From NCBI GenBank assembly GCA_029834535.1, contig JAQMWT010000641.1:1-63224 (forward strand): a DNA stretch of 63,224 bases, read 5' to 3'. Below the pieces are notes generated by a model, which searched no databases, was not told the origin of the DNA, and saw nothing but the letters and a program-made list of their open reading frames with translations. This DNA is from Chrysophaeum taylorii (Eukaryota; Sar; Pelagophyceae; Pelagomonadales; Pelagomonadaceae). A program made the translations under genes and the position numbers. This document shows, one piece after another, positions 1 through 9,183 of this stretch. The stretch's first letter is position 1. Each line of letters begins with the position of its first letter.

Positions 1-684
1 ACGCATTACAGCACAGCACGCAATGTATTGGGATGTGCAGGGATGCATAAATTTCTTTAGTTGAGGCCACATAGCGAGAGCGGGCTTTTCCTGGGACTCG
101 AGGTTAAAGAATATGTACAAAAACCAGCATAAGTTTGCAGGGTTTGATACAATCGACATTAGAAGGACCTGGCAAAGGATATGTTAGTTAAAGATGAATC
201 ATACACAATTGATTTAGGAAATCGGGTATCTAATAAAGTTAAGGCATTTTTAACATCCTCATTTAATTCAGGACGGACAAGGTTGTACGATCTGGTAGTA
301 AAGTCGTTCAAGGCTATTACGGGCATCAACCGTTAGTTGATGGGAAGAGTTGACGTGCCAGGTCTTTAAATGTTCGGGCAGGGCATCTTCATCAGGTAAG
401 TTTAAATCGTTAATTTGTTCAGCTTTCCATTGAGCGAAGATGATATCAGCTTCTTGTTCGAGGATATGATTATATTCCGGAGCATTCCGAGTGTAAGCTT
501 CATATGAATCAAAGCAGAATAACGCGTCCACATATGGACTTGTCATATGCCTGCGAAGCGATTCAATTTGCAAGCTCACCTTAGTTGAATTATCTTGGAA
601 ACGTAATTCTGCGTTAATCTTATCAACGAGGATTTGTTCTTGTTTGTAGATATCAGTGGTAGATATTGTTTTTTGTTTTGACAT
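1..684 (-). pseudogene. Copia-like element V: decayed gag start
   Basis: The minus-strand reading frame from 684 down to 268 encodes 138 residues that match, nearly word for word, the gag start of element Y at 10,918-11,244. It also matches, more distantly, the gag of element W at 33,261: EAYTRNAPEY here against EAYTRSCKDYE there. Below 268 the nucleotide sequence continues to match Y (its 10,565-10,860 part), but several single-base losses break the frame. It lies directly downstream, in its own orientation, of an LTR, so this is the 5' end of an element leaving the window on the left. Gag here has no recognisable zinc knuckle. I infer gag from position between LTR and protease in the better copies, not from a known domain. 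Confidence 0.8.
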
Positions 685-1605
685 GATTGTGGCCTATTAA
701 GGGATAGGTTAGAGGATTGATGGACAGATTCGACACATAAGAATGAGGATTGATGGACAGATTCGACACATAAGAATGAAGGGTTTCTCAAGTGCGGATT
801 CTATGTACAGTACGCGATTTTTAAAACGTAGGTTTATTGACAAGACCAAACAAATCAACATGTTATTTAAAACAGGGTGACTTGAGACTGAAGAATGGAT
901 TAGTTCTCGAGCCGTCAGTCTTTTGTTGGGGAGTGGAAGGAAAAACCCATACAAGTTTCCGCAACTTGTATAGGAAAAACTTTAATTTTATTGGTTATGT
1001 GAGTGCATATGACCAGTGACCGACCCAACTCGGTCACAAACCAATTTAACTGGTTGGCACATACCGTCACACAACAAATGTGTACAGTAGACCACCGCCA
1101 AACACATTGTCGTATTGTACTCGTGATCAGGCGTAAACTGATCATTCGAATTAGACGTACAACACAGTTGGGCTGACACACCTACGCATCTGGGCCCATA
1201 ACCTGGAGAGATTTGACCCTCTCCGGGTACATGGTAGAGACTGCGTGCAGTCTTAGGCGTGTATAGACCATTCCGCTTGTCACATGCTACTACACGAGGT
1301 AGGGATTTAGGCCCTAACTCCTTAAGGACATTAGGTCCCATAGAAGCGTTTACACTGACAACGGGGAACGAAGTCTCTGTTAATTAAACAGAAAACCCCG
1401 TACCCGACGGTACGCACCTGGAGGCCTACTCCATGTTGGAAATGAGCTTCAGACTGGGCTCTTCGTAGTCGTGAAAGAAAAGGGGCGGAAGGGGGTAAGG
1501 GAAAGGAAGAAAGAGGGAGTGCCGTATTACGGAGAGAAAACCCTCGAGTAGGGATAGGTGTGAAAATGTTCCAGTGTCGCACACATAATAGTGTAGCTCT
1601 CTGGA
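685..1605 (-). mobile_element. LTR of Copia-like element V (plus leader)
   Basis: About 900 bp matching the LTR at 11,245-12,132 over its full length, roughly 90-95 percent identical by eye. In element orientation it begins TCCAGAGAGCTACAC at 1,605. The same start follows the polypurine tract of element Z at 47,102 and 30,918, which fixes the LTR edge. A polyadenylation signal AATAAA lies on the minus strand at 833-838. The 3' edge is uncertain because both complete LTR copies run directly into gag, so the last part may be untranslated leader and primer site. Confidence 0.82.
713..778. repeat. 33-bp tandem duplication in LTR/leader
   Basis: Two exact 33-bp units (713-745 and 746-778) beginning AGGATTGATGGACAG. 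The other LTR copy has the unit once (11,273-11,305), so the duplication arose in this copy. Confidence 0.95.
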
Positions 1606-2123
1606 ATTTTGAAACGACTGTAAAGCAATGGTAAAGTAAAGTAAAGCAAGATAGGTAAAGTAAAGGAATTTCGTAATATTTTTTACTAACGTTACCTCTA
1701 GCTTTGTATAAAGGGGTCGTCGCAATTAGAGCAACGACATTGACTTAACTGGGTTCATTTTACACTTACCAATCAGCGGGGAGAACGATACCCTGATACT
1801 AGAACCCTAACTTGATATTGTTTACAGTATCTGCGGTATATTTCTGACGCAACGTGCTGTCACGGGGCACATGGCGGCGCCATGCCGGCTCGCTTCTCCA
1901 GGGCCGTAATGGACGACGGTGATCTGGACGACGTACTCGACGCGGAGGAGGCGGAGCGGCTCCACGAACTGGTCGCATCCGACGACACAGCAGACAACGA
2001 GCACGACGGTGGCGTTCAGCTTTGGCAGGAAGTTCGCAAGCTCCATCTCAAAAACATCTGGTTGGTTTGGCCCAAGCTACACAATCGCAAGCATGTTTCG
2101 GATAGCATCATCCAGCACCGCCC
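1606..2123. other. Spacer without a recognisable gene
   Basis: AT-rich next to the LTR, with TAAAG-type short repeats at about 1,630-1,665, then more GC-rich toward 1,860-2,050. Short ORFs on both strands here show no recognisable motif and I do not call them genes. Confidence 0.5.
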
Positions 2124-2180
2124 ATGCCTCTTTCATTCTTCTTTCCTCTCTTCCTGGAGGTGCTCCCTTACGGGAAGGAG

Positions 2181-2334
2181 AAGTGGCGTAAGATCAACGC
2201 CTCGATCGAAGCGGACATGGCTACGCTCATGGAGCGGCCTGGGAGACGGGGCGTGAGAAGTGGCGTAAGATCAACGCCTCGATCGAGGAGGACACGGCTA
2301 TGTTCATGGAGCGGCCTTGGAGACGGGGCGTCAT
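2181..2334. repeat. 77-bp tandem duplication
   Basis: Two imperfect units offset by exactly 77 bp, each starting AAGTGGCGTAAGATCAACGC. The second unit differs by a few substitutions. Because 77 is not a multiple of three, the two units are read in different frames. Confidence 0.9.
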
Positions 2335-2339
2335 CGTCG

Positions 2340-3032
2340 TCATGGCCGGTTGTTAGTTTGGTCAAGATCCATGGGTTCGGGCACCTCATCGATCTCATGC
2401 CATCCTACTTCGGGTGCCGGCCGGCCATAGAGTCCACTGGCGTTCTCGTTGATGAGCTCGTCGATGGTCTGACGCTCCTCGGGCCCAAGGGCGGCCCAGC
2501 CTTTGCGCAGAGCAGCCATGCGGTGTTGGGAGTTGCGAAGTGGAATCTGGTCACCCGGACAGATGAGTTGCGCCGACGAGCGAGTTGGGTCGACGATCAG
2601 CCATCTGACCTTCCCGATGGCAAATTGCAGGCGCTTGCGCTCCCGTTGCTCAGCTGTGGCGTCAGCGAAATCCTGGCCCTGGAGGTATTGGTCGACCTCC
2701 TCCCTGCTCACAACCCGCGCCAGCGTGCTTCTCGGGCGGTGGAAGAACCCCGAGCCATCAGCGAATCGGACGAAGAACTCTTCAAGCCAGTCGTGCTTCT
2801 CGCAGATGCGGTGTACGACGCCAAAGTCGACGCCGATGACGGTGGCCTATGTGAAGTGGGGGCCGTAGAAGTCATCGTCGAGCGCCAACCAGCGCCCCCT
2901 CGGGGCTAAACGACAGATGCGGTACACGAGATCGTTCACGTCGAAGTCGATGCCGACCGGCTCCGTTCCAGCCAGTGCGTCCTCGACCGCAGCGGCCTCT
3001 TCGGCGGCGTCGATAACGTCGCTCATATCCAT
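2340..3032 (-). pseudogene. Unknown protein gene with one in-frame TAG
   Basis: A single minus-strand frame runs from ATG at 3,032 (MDMSDVIDAAEEAAAVE) to the end of ...DLDQTNNRP at 2,340, about 230 codons, interrupted only by one TAG at 2,847-2,849. The residues on both sides read like one continuous acidic, globular protein. In the middle there is an FVRFADGSGFFHRP segment, then SREEVDQYLQ and a Lys/Arg-rich helix. I do not recognise the family. No other frameshift is needed, so the damage is recent, or the TAG is read through or a sequencing error. It is GC-rich like the host genes at the right end of the window and unlike the Copia elements around it. Confidence 0.55.
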
Positions 3033-3120
3033 TCGAAGCCCCTCGGAACCGCTAGTAACGGGTGGCCGTGCTAGGAGGTGCTGCTGGCCGTCAGAGACGC
3101 CGGCTACTAGCGACTAGCTC

Positions 3121-3483
3121 CGAGCTGGGGCAGCTCCAGCGGCTTCGCCGCACAGCGTCTCTCTTCCAATGAAAAGACGGATATGATACAAGATTTTGTG
3201 TACGAAAGTTAGTATACCCGCGCTGATCGGTACGAGTTTTAGCTTAATTTGATTCATATTGGCTTAATTCAGAAACTTAGTTAGGTGTGACTTTAGTAGA
3301 GCAACGTTTTGTCTTAGATAGAGCAATAATGACTTAGTTACATCGATTTTTTGTGCTTAGTTAGAACCTTTAGTTGGTGCATGATACTAACCCTCGAGTT
3401 GATTCTAACTTGGTTTTGTGATGCATCAAATTAAGCTAATTAAGCTAAATAGGCCACACTTAAGTCGTTGTTGTCAGCGCGGG
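3121..3483. other. AT-rich spacer
   Basis: A non-coding stretch with repeated CTTAGTTA-like words and no long ORF. It ends abruptly where the GC-rich 71-bp array begins. Confidence 0.5.
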
Positions 3484-3990
3484 CTAGCTGGCTCCCTTGC
3501 CCTGGAGGCTATCTGCATGGTTGCTGTGGTGGACGTACGCCTTGCGCAGGCATCTGTCCCCTCGGCGTAGGTTGTCACCTGTTCGCCTCCCGGGCGATGG
3601 TGCACCTACGCCTTGAGCTGGCATCGGTCCCCCCGGCGTAGGTTGGCACCTGTTCGCCTCTCGGGCGATGGTGGACCTACACCTTGCGCAGGTACCAGTC
3701 CTCCCGGCGTAGGTTGGAACCCGTTCGTCTCTCGGGAGATAGTGGACGTACACCTTGCGCAGGTACCAGTCCTTCCGGCGCAGGTTGGCACCTGTTCGCC
3801 TCCTGAGCGGTCCGGTTGGAAGCCGGAACGTTAGCAATGGGACGGGATATGGCCGGGGGACGCCGAAGGAAAAGTTTTCGACGCGATGGTTGTCAGCCAA
3901 ATCGTGGTCTCCGTGTCGCATGGCGACAGGCGTCAACTCTCCCCCGACGCTCCTTTCAGCGCCTCTCGTCTGGAAAAAAAATCCCAGGCG
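3484..3990 (+). mobile_element. Old, expanded copy of the short interspersed element
   Basis: From about 3,776 the sequence follows the short element family: CGGCGCAGGTTGGCACCTG, then CCGGTTGGAAGCCGGAACG, then ACGGGATATGGCCGGGGG, then GTTGTCAGCCAAATCG, and on to GCGCCTCTCGTCTGG at about 3,970. The shared LINE-type 3' end and TTAG tail are missing. It is clearly more diverged than the other copies, with many substitutions and a 71-bp unit repeated at its 5' side where the young copies have one related unit. It is either an older relative or a fragment of the parental element. Confidence 0.75.
3527..3846 (+). repeat. 71-bp tandem array
   Basis: The word CGGCGTAGGTTG recurs at 3,563, 3,634, 3,705 and 3,776, spacing exactly 71 bp each time, with the rest of the unit (TTCGCCTC, GGTGGACSTACRCCTTGCGCAGG) also conserved. 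There are three full units plus partial ends. The young short elements contain one diverged copy of the same unit near their 5' end. Confidence 0.93.
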
Positions 3991-4744
3991 ATTCTTGTGG
4001 CGGCAACTCCTGACCGCTAAGGCTTACCCTCCCTTCTCGAGGCTTGATACCCGTTCAACGGGACGCCTTTTCCTACTTCCCTAATGGCATCATACCTTTC
4101 CCTCGTGAGAAGCATTCTTGCAGTATTCTTGTAGCATTCTCGCTATCATATACCATCTCCCCATCTTGTTGAGAGGCTTGGTGAGCGTGAGCAAGGTATG
4201 TGGCGAACATATCCGACCCCGAGTCCGTGTTTTCCTCGTTCAGTGAGGTCTAGGACGAGTCGGTGAGTACCCCCTTTGTCACCCGGGGGTCGGGAGTGGT
4301 TTTTCTGTGGCGCCATACGTGGTGGAGTACACGAGATCGTGCGACTACATCGGTCGCCGACGAACGAGTGCCGCCGTACGTATTGTATTACGTGGTCCGG
4401 ATTTGCACGTGTGCCCTGATCAAGCACGCGGAGTTCCAGTGGACCGGTTTGCGTTGAGAATATACGCGAACTTTGTTTTGTTCGTGCGTTCCGAGAGACG
4501 ACGAACACGCGTGCGAGTTGGAAATCGCAGCGAATTCACCCGGGCATTGATTTTGGTATAGCTGAACGGCGGAAGCTGTTGGCGAGTGGGATCGCTACCC
4601 ACGGGCATTTTGGATTGCCAGCGGATCGGAATTCCGCGAGTGCTGTTTTTACAGCGACAGACAGCGTTGTTGGGATCAACGTGCATTACTTCGAGTGATC
4701 GGATCCGGACGTGTTTCGAGATTCCTCATCGACATTGATACAGT
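3991..4744 (+). mobile_element. Gypsy-like LTR/leader remnant
   Basis: No ORF of note. The part 4,310-4,460 matches the region 56,790-56,930 read on the minus strand: both have CGCCA, GGTGG, ACGAGAT, CATCGGTCGC, CGAGTGC, GTGGTCCGGAT and GCCCTGATCAAGC in the same order. In both places a coiled-coil gag-like ORF follows, so this is a shared 5' untranslated leader, perhaps partly LTR. Exact edges are not visible. Confidence 0.6.
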
Positions 4745-5896
4745 ATGGATACACACGCAGACGTGTGTGAGGAAGAATCTCCTCCCGTCCTTCCCGCCGC
4801 CCCCGAGACAGGCCGCGAGGAAGGTGAATTAAGAGAGGCCGAGGCAGTCGACGTTGCTGACTTGCCCCCTGACGTGCCTCCGGATAGTGCAATTTTTTCG
4901 CCGTTGAGTCCAACGACCCCGGACCGTGGCGAGCATGTTACGATTGAGCGCGGATCTGCAGCCCGAAGTCGACTTCGTGAAGACCTCGAGCGGAGACGCC
5001 GCGAAAATGAACGATTAGCTGAGCGTTTTGCCCGTGAAAGGGCTGAAGCGAAAAAAGAGGCGGCTCGACGAGAAGTGGACATGCTAAATTACGCATCGCA
5101 GCAAGAGATCGAGACAACGAAGACCCTACGTGAAGAGGTTGAACGATTTCGTCGTGAGCGAGATGAATTATTAGCCGAAGGTGCGCGTCGTGAGAGTAGC
5201 CGCGAACGACCCGTGAGTCGACCCGAACCGGAAACGCCCGTGAGGCAGCCTGAACCGGAAAGGTACACTGAAACGGGGGATGAACCTCCGCCCCGAGTCG
5301 ATACGGAGACTGAGGGTAGGCCGGAAACTGAGGATGAAGATGCGACAATTTTACGGGGATTATCGCGGGGATTCTCGCAGACGGTCGCGGACGCCTTCGA
5401 AAAGGCCAACTTGAGCCGATCCCGTCGCCCCACAACCAGTTTGAAGCCGGACAACTTCAAACTCGTCATCGACGGCCGAGATCAACGGCAACTCAACCTG
5501 GATTCGGCAGCGGTATGCATACTTTAGCGGGTGACCATTACTCGGTCGAGAAATTACGTTACCTATTACTAGTGCACTTGCGGGCTACCGTTGCACCAAT
5601 TTTTGAGGAAAATTCGCGGAAATACGAGGAGCTCTGCGATGAGCTACCGCACGGTCCGTTGTTTTATTTGAAATTGGATGCTGACGATGAGGAGCATGGA
5701 GCCTCGATTCGTCGCATCCGTCTTCTTAATAAGACGTATTGCGATAAAATTCTGGATTATTTTAGATCGACTTGCCGACCTCCGAGCACGCAGCAGGTGC
5801 TGCTCGACAAGCTACGGAAGCTGCTCGACAAGCTACGGAAGGTCACTCAGTCTTCCGTTCCGAAGAAGTCTGGGGAGCGGCACGTACAAACGTATT
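4745..5896 (+). pseudogene. Gypsy-like gag fragment (coiled coil)
   Basis: ATG at 4,745 opens 260 codons (MDTHADVCEEESPPV...). Residues about 65-145 are almost pure heptads of Arg/Glu/Leu and form a clear coiled coil; the next 60 residues are Pro/Glu-rich. At about 5,510 the frame shifts by one, and a second stretch (AGDHYSVEKLRYLLLVHLRA...) continues to 5,896, resembling a helical capsid-type domain. The layout (acidic N-terminus, coiled coil, Pro-rich linker, helical domain) resembles the gag ORFs at 50,701 and 56,425. No nucleic-acid binding knuckle is present. The sequence stops where Copia element Y begins, so the element lost everything downstream. Gag is an inference from layout. Confidence 0.6.
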
Positions 5897-5962
5897 GTTT
5901 AGGGAATAATCGTCCCATAATATTATAGAGGAGCACAAAAGCTTTGAGTTCAATAGGGGATC

Positions 5963-6886
5963 TCATGCAAGTGGTTTTCTTGAATTAGTCAAGAATCCCA
6001 GGCGAAAATTAGAAATGCCTTCCATTTCATCTTGACTGGGATGTTCGACTGTTTTATTAGAGTGCAGACGAAGGAACAGCATAGTTAAGGTTTCGAGCTC
6101 AGTCACATTTAAGCGCACGGATCCGGTACGACTAAAAATGTTATAGGTATTAGGTGTGGACACAAATGGTATGTCAGGAAAGACCTGCGTCCAAGGTTCG
6201 TCGACTATTAACTTGCGGCTAATGGAGTTAGCGTGGTCTGCAATATCCAGAAATGAAGTGACTCGTTTATTCGGCCATGAAAGCAGATCAAGAGGGCCGG
6301 TGTTATATTTGCGTGCGACGAGGATCCATCTTTCTCTGGCTTGATAATCTCCACATAAATAACATGGAAATCGATCACATACGTCCACCGTATAGTGCAT
6401 CGTTGAGAAGATGAGATTGGCAACTCGTATATGATCTTCATATGATGTGGAGTGTGGTGGAGTCATTTCCATGAAGAGAACGACCGGCTTTAGAAGCTCA
6501 AGTACACTTAGAGCACTTGGGAACAAAGAACCATCCATATCGCGCTCGAAGGTGGAAATGGATCTCCCATTGATTATGTTGCGATTTGTGCATGGTGATG
6601 TCAATTCCACTATGTCAGTGTAATATCGTGCACGTTCAACGTCCGATGCTCGATGGAGATATGTCAAAAACTTAGGTAAGGATGAGAAAACTTCGATGGA
6701 ATTACCAAAACGTCTTCGTAGCATGTGCGTGATATTGTCGTCGCTCTCAACAAGAACTTTAACGTTGATGTTGATTTGCAAGTCATTAGAAGCGCAAGCC
6801 AGGAATGCAGGAGTGGACATCCCAGAACAAAGTAAAGTTACTGTAGGTATTCGTGGGCTAGGAGATGAAGTTACTGTGTGAAGCAA
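5963..6886 (-). CDS. C5-cytosine methyltransferase, N-terminal half (element Y)
   Basis: About 307 residues. Motif I region is TVTLLCSGMSTPAFLACA with an acidic ESDD about 20 residues later (motif II). Motif IV is TSPCTNRN, giving the catalytic Pro-Cys; the Cys codon is at 6,590-6,592. Motif VI is FMEMTPP, supplying the Glu. Motif VIII is CGDYQARERWILVARK. These are the landmarks of S-adenosylmethionine-dependent DNA C5-methyltransferases in the right order and spacing. After motif VIII a long target-recognition region begins. The frame breaks at 5,963 through a 4-base loss relative to Z, and the element ends soon after, so motifs IX and X are absent here. It is separated from the upstream gag-protease frame by an in-frame TGA. 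The key residues are intact, but this copy cannot give a complete enzyme. Confidence 0.85.
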   Translation of the reverse strand: MLHTVTSSPSPRIPTVTLLCSGMSTPAFLACASNDLQININVKVLVESDDNITHMLRRRFGNSIEVFSSLPKFLTYLHRASDVERARYYTDIVELTSPCTNRNIINGRSISTFERDMDGSLFPSALSVLELLKPVVLFMEMTPPHSTSYEDHIRVANLIFSTMHYTVDVCDRFPCYLCGDYQARERWILVARKYNTGPLDLLSWPNKRVTSFLDIADHANSISRKLIVDEPWTQVFPDIPFVSTPNTYNIFSRTGSVRLNVTELETLTMLFLRLHSNKTVEHPSQDEMEGISNFRLGFLTNSRKPLA

Positions 6887-6904
6887 ACGTGTGGTAACCT
6901 TGCG

Positions 6905-7564
6905 TCATACGGGAGGTGGGAAATGCTTGCGTATGTAAGGCAGCTGCGAATGCATTGACTCCAAGATGGTTTTGAGCCATAGGACGCAAATTACGCGTTC
7001 CATGAGGGTGGAATAAAGTTTGAGCATTTCGCGTTGTTCATTAAAAGCACCTAGTCTGAACTGTAGTGAGCGAAGTTCCATTTTGCGCGCTTTTGCTTGT
7101 TGTGGCGGGTAAATTGGCAGAGTTGGCAACAGGTTACTCAGTATAAACAAAGCAATCTTGACATTATCATCAATTTTACTCTGGATAGATGATTGTCCTT
7201 TAAATTCAACTCCATAAAGGTGTATACCAAGTTTATCTTCTCCCCATTGAGTCATGCTGATGATGTGCAGATCGGGATCGTTATGGTCGTTTTGCTTGGG
7301 TAGGAAAAGCGCAACGTCTAGCTTTACATATCCCACATTTGGATGCTTTGGCAAAGCGGGAATGACGGTCCTTATAATCATAGCATGTGATTCTCTGCGT
7401 ATCCGTAGCAGTCTGGATAGCAGGTGATAAAGACTCGGGTAGCTTTGCGATGTGGATAGGATCAGCATAACGTTTAAAGTTGTTTAAGTTGCTGAGAAGC
7501 ACATGTGTCAGCATATCCTGGCGTAGTCATTAGCGGCAAATTGTACTCGTTGTACAGTTTAAGC
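6905..7564 (-). pseudogene. Protease C-terminal part of element Y
   Basis: Continues the element Y gag-protease frame downstream of the LINE insertion. Recognisable blocks are IPALPKHPNVGYVKLDVALF, HIISMTQWGEDKLGIHLYG and VEFKGQSSIQSKIDDNVK, then a helical tail ending HFPPPV before the TGA at 6,905. Intact relatives are at 19,130-19,798 and 37,846-38,176. A frameshift lies near 7,390, where the AMIIRTVIPALP block is misread. The aspartic-protease active-site segment lies just upstream, at about 7,505-7,530, in the GYADT.AS region. Confidence 0.7.
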
Positions 7565-9175
7565 TAACTAACTAACTAACTTCGGACCTCTCCCGGGCAT
7601 GGGAGCCAGGCTGGGCCGGTAGTAGCCGGTCCAGGATCACAGAGCAAAAAAATCACACAGTTGGGGTAGAAGCTTGGGATGAAAGTGCATGGATGGCGGA
7701 CCGCCACTGCGCGCGGTCTTGTGCGAGGTCGTGCCACGGGTTGAAGGGGATGTCGCATTTCCGGAGTGCCTTGGCGAGCGACCTCCCGCACGTCATCTGC
7801 GGAGCCCCCGGTGGGCGCTTGGAGCGGACCCAAGACGAGAGCATCTTGCGAGGGAGTCGGGAGAAGGGCATGCGGGCGACGTGACCGGCCCAGCGGAGCT
7901 GGCGGCGCGTGACGTAGACGTCGATGGACTCGAGGCCGAGGCGCCGCCGCAGGATCTCCGTTGAGATGTGGTGGGACCAGGTGTGTTTCCGGGTCACACG
8001 ACACATGACGCGGGCGCACTGCGCGTGGAAACACCGCAGCCGGCGGAACAGGACCTCGGTGAGGCACCACGATTCCGCACCGTGAAGGAGGATGGCCAGG
8101 ACGAGCGAGACATAGACGAGGCGCTTGGCGCGAGCAGAGACGGACTTCGAGGCGAAGATGCAGTCCCGCAAGGCACCGAAGGCCTGAGACGCCTTCTTGA
8201 TCCGCGCGTCGACGTCTGAGTCGTCGCGGCAGTCGCGCGAGAGGACCGAGCCGAGGTACTTAAACTGGTCGACGACCGGTATGAAGCGGCCGCGCCCGAG
8301 CTCGATGTCCGAGAGGTTCGTGTCGTCGAACGACTTTGAGTCGCCGTACAGGTGTGCCGGGCGAGCGACGAACAGCATCTCCGTTTTGGACGCCGCTTTC
8401 GTGTGTCGGTTGCCGCCATGCACCTCCATGCCCCAGGCGTCGCAGTGTTCGATGAGGCGCGGTGTCTCGCTGGCGGCGATGTGGCGGTCCCAGAAGAGAA
8501 AGGCAACGTCGTCGGCGTACGCCGATTCATCGAAGGGAAACTCGTCGCCGCGAGCGGACCAACTCCGGTTCGTCATCTGAAAGTCTTTCCGTGTACGGTA
8601 GACACATGGGGTGCGGCCATGGCGTCGTCGAAACGACGTCGTCAGTGCCGCCATGAACAGCACGAACAGGACGGGGCCCAGGACGTCGCCCTGCTTGACG
8701 CCGATGATCGAGTCAACCGAGGCGACGACACCGCTGACCGAGAAGTGGACCTGGATTCGGTGGAGGCCCTTGATGACTGCGACGAGCTTCGGCGGGACGC
8801 CGAACTTCAGGAGCACCTCCCAGAGAAGCTCTCGCGGGACGCGGTCGAACGCCTTAACGAAATCGATGAACAGTACCCACGAGTCCTGACCGTGCTCACG
8901 CCGCTTCTTCAGCGCTAGCTTGAGCGAGAAGGTGGCGTCGGACGTACCGCGCTCGGGTCGAAAGCCACATTGAGACTCGTGATCGAGGGCCTCGCAGATG
9001 ACGTTGAGTCGCGCACGGACGATGTTCGAAACGATCTTCTGCGCGACCTCGAGCATCATGATCCCGCGGTAGTTGCCCGGCAGAGAGAGGTCCCCCTTCT
9101 TGGGGAGAATCCCGAGGTGGCCTACGTCCCACTCGGCCGGCTGGACTTCGGACTCCCAGAACTCGAGGACTACAC
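7565..9175 (-). mobile_element. 5'-truncated RTE-type LINE
   Basis: The insertion is bounded by an 8-bp target duplication GTTTAAGC (7,557-7,564 and 9,176-9,183). The uninterrupted target is seen in element X near 19,790 (GTTTAAGCATTGTTGC). In element orientation it starts inside the reverse transcriptase and ends in a roughly 75-base 3' untranslated region plus a (TTAG)n tail at 7,565-7,580. The last part of that 3' end matches the tails of the short elements in this window, which makes this LINE the likely source of their mobilising machinery. Clade assignment (RTE-like) rests on the RT style and on the short repeat tail, and is tentative. Confidence 0.88.
7653..9175 (-). CDS. LINE reverse transcriptase (partial, fused in frame to gag-protease)
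   Basis: Non-LTR reverse transcriptase lacking its N-terminus and endonuclease. Motifs in order: ILPKKGDLSLPGNYRGI; QCGFRPERGTSDA; FIDFVKAFDRVP (first catalytic Asp); GVKQGDVLGPVLF; SAYADDVAFLF (catalytic Ala-Asp-Asp box); FKYLGSVLSRD (thumb). The C-terminal part has the usual RTE-like LRWAGHVARM stretch and ends at 7,653. The domain is open from the breakpoint to its stop. The open frame continues upstream without a stop into element Y to 9,719, giving a 688-codon chimera whose first 170 or so residues are Copia gag-protease. All RT catalytic residues are present, but the missing N-terminus makes autonomous activity unlikely. Confidence 0.9.
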
Positions 9176-9183
9176 GTTTAAGC

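Noticed and set aside
2124..2909. 261-codon plus-strand ORF
   Set aside because: It is the shadow of the minus-strand gene at 2,340-3,032 and includes the 77-bp duplication in shifted frames.
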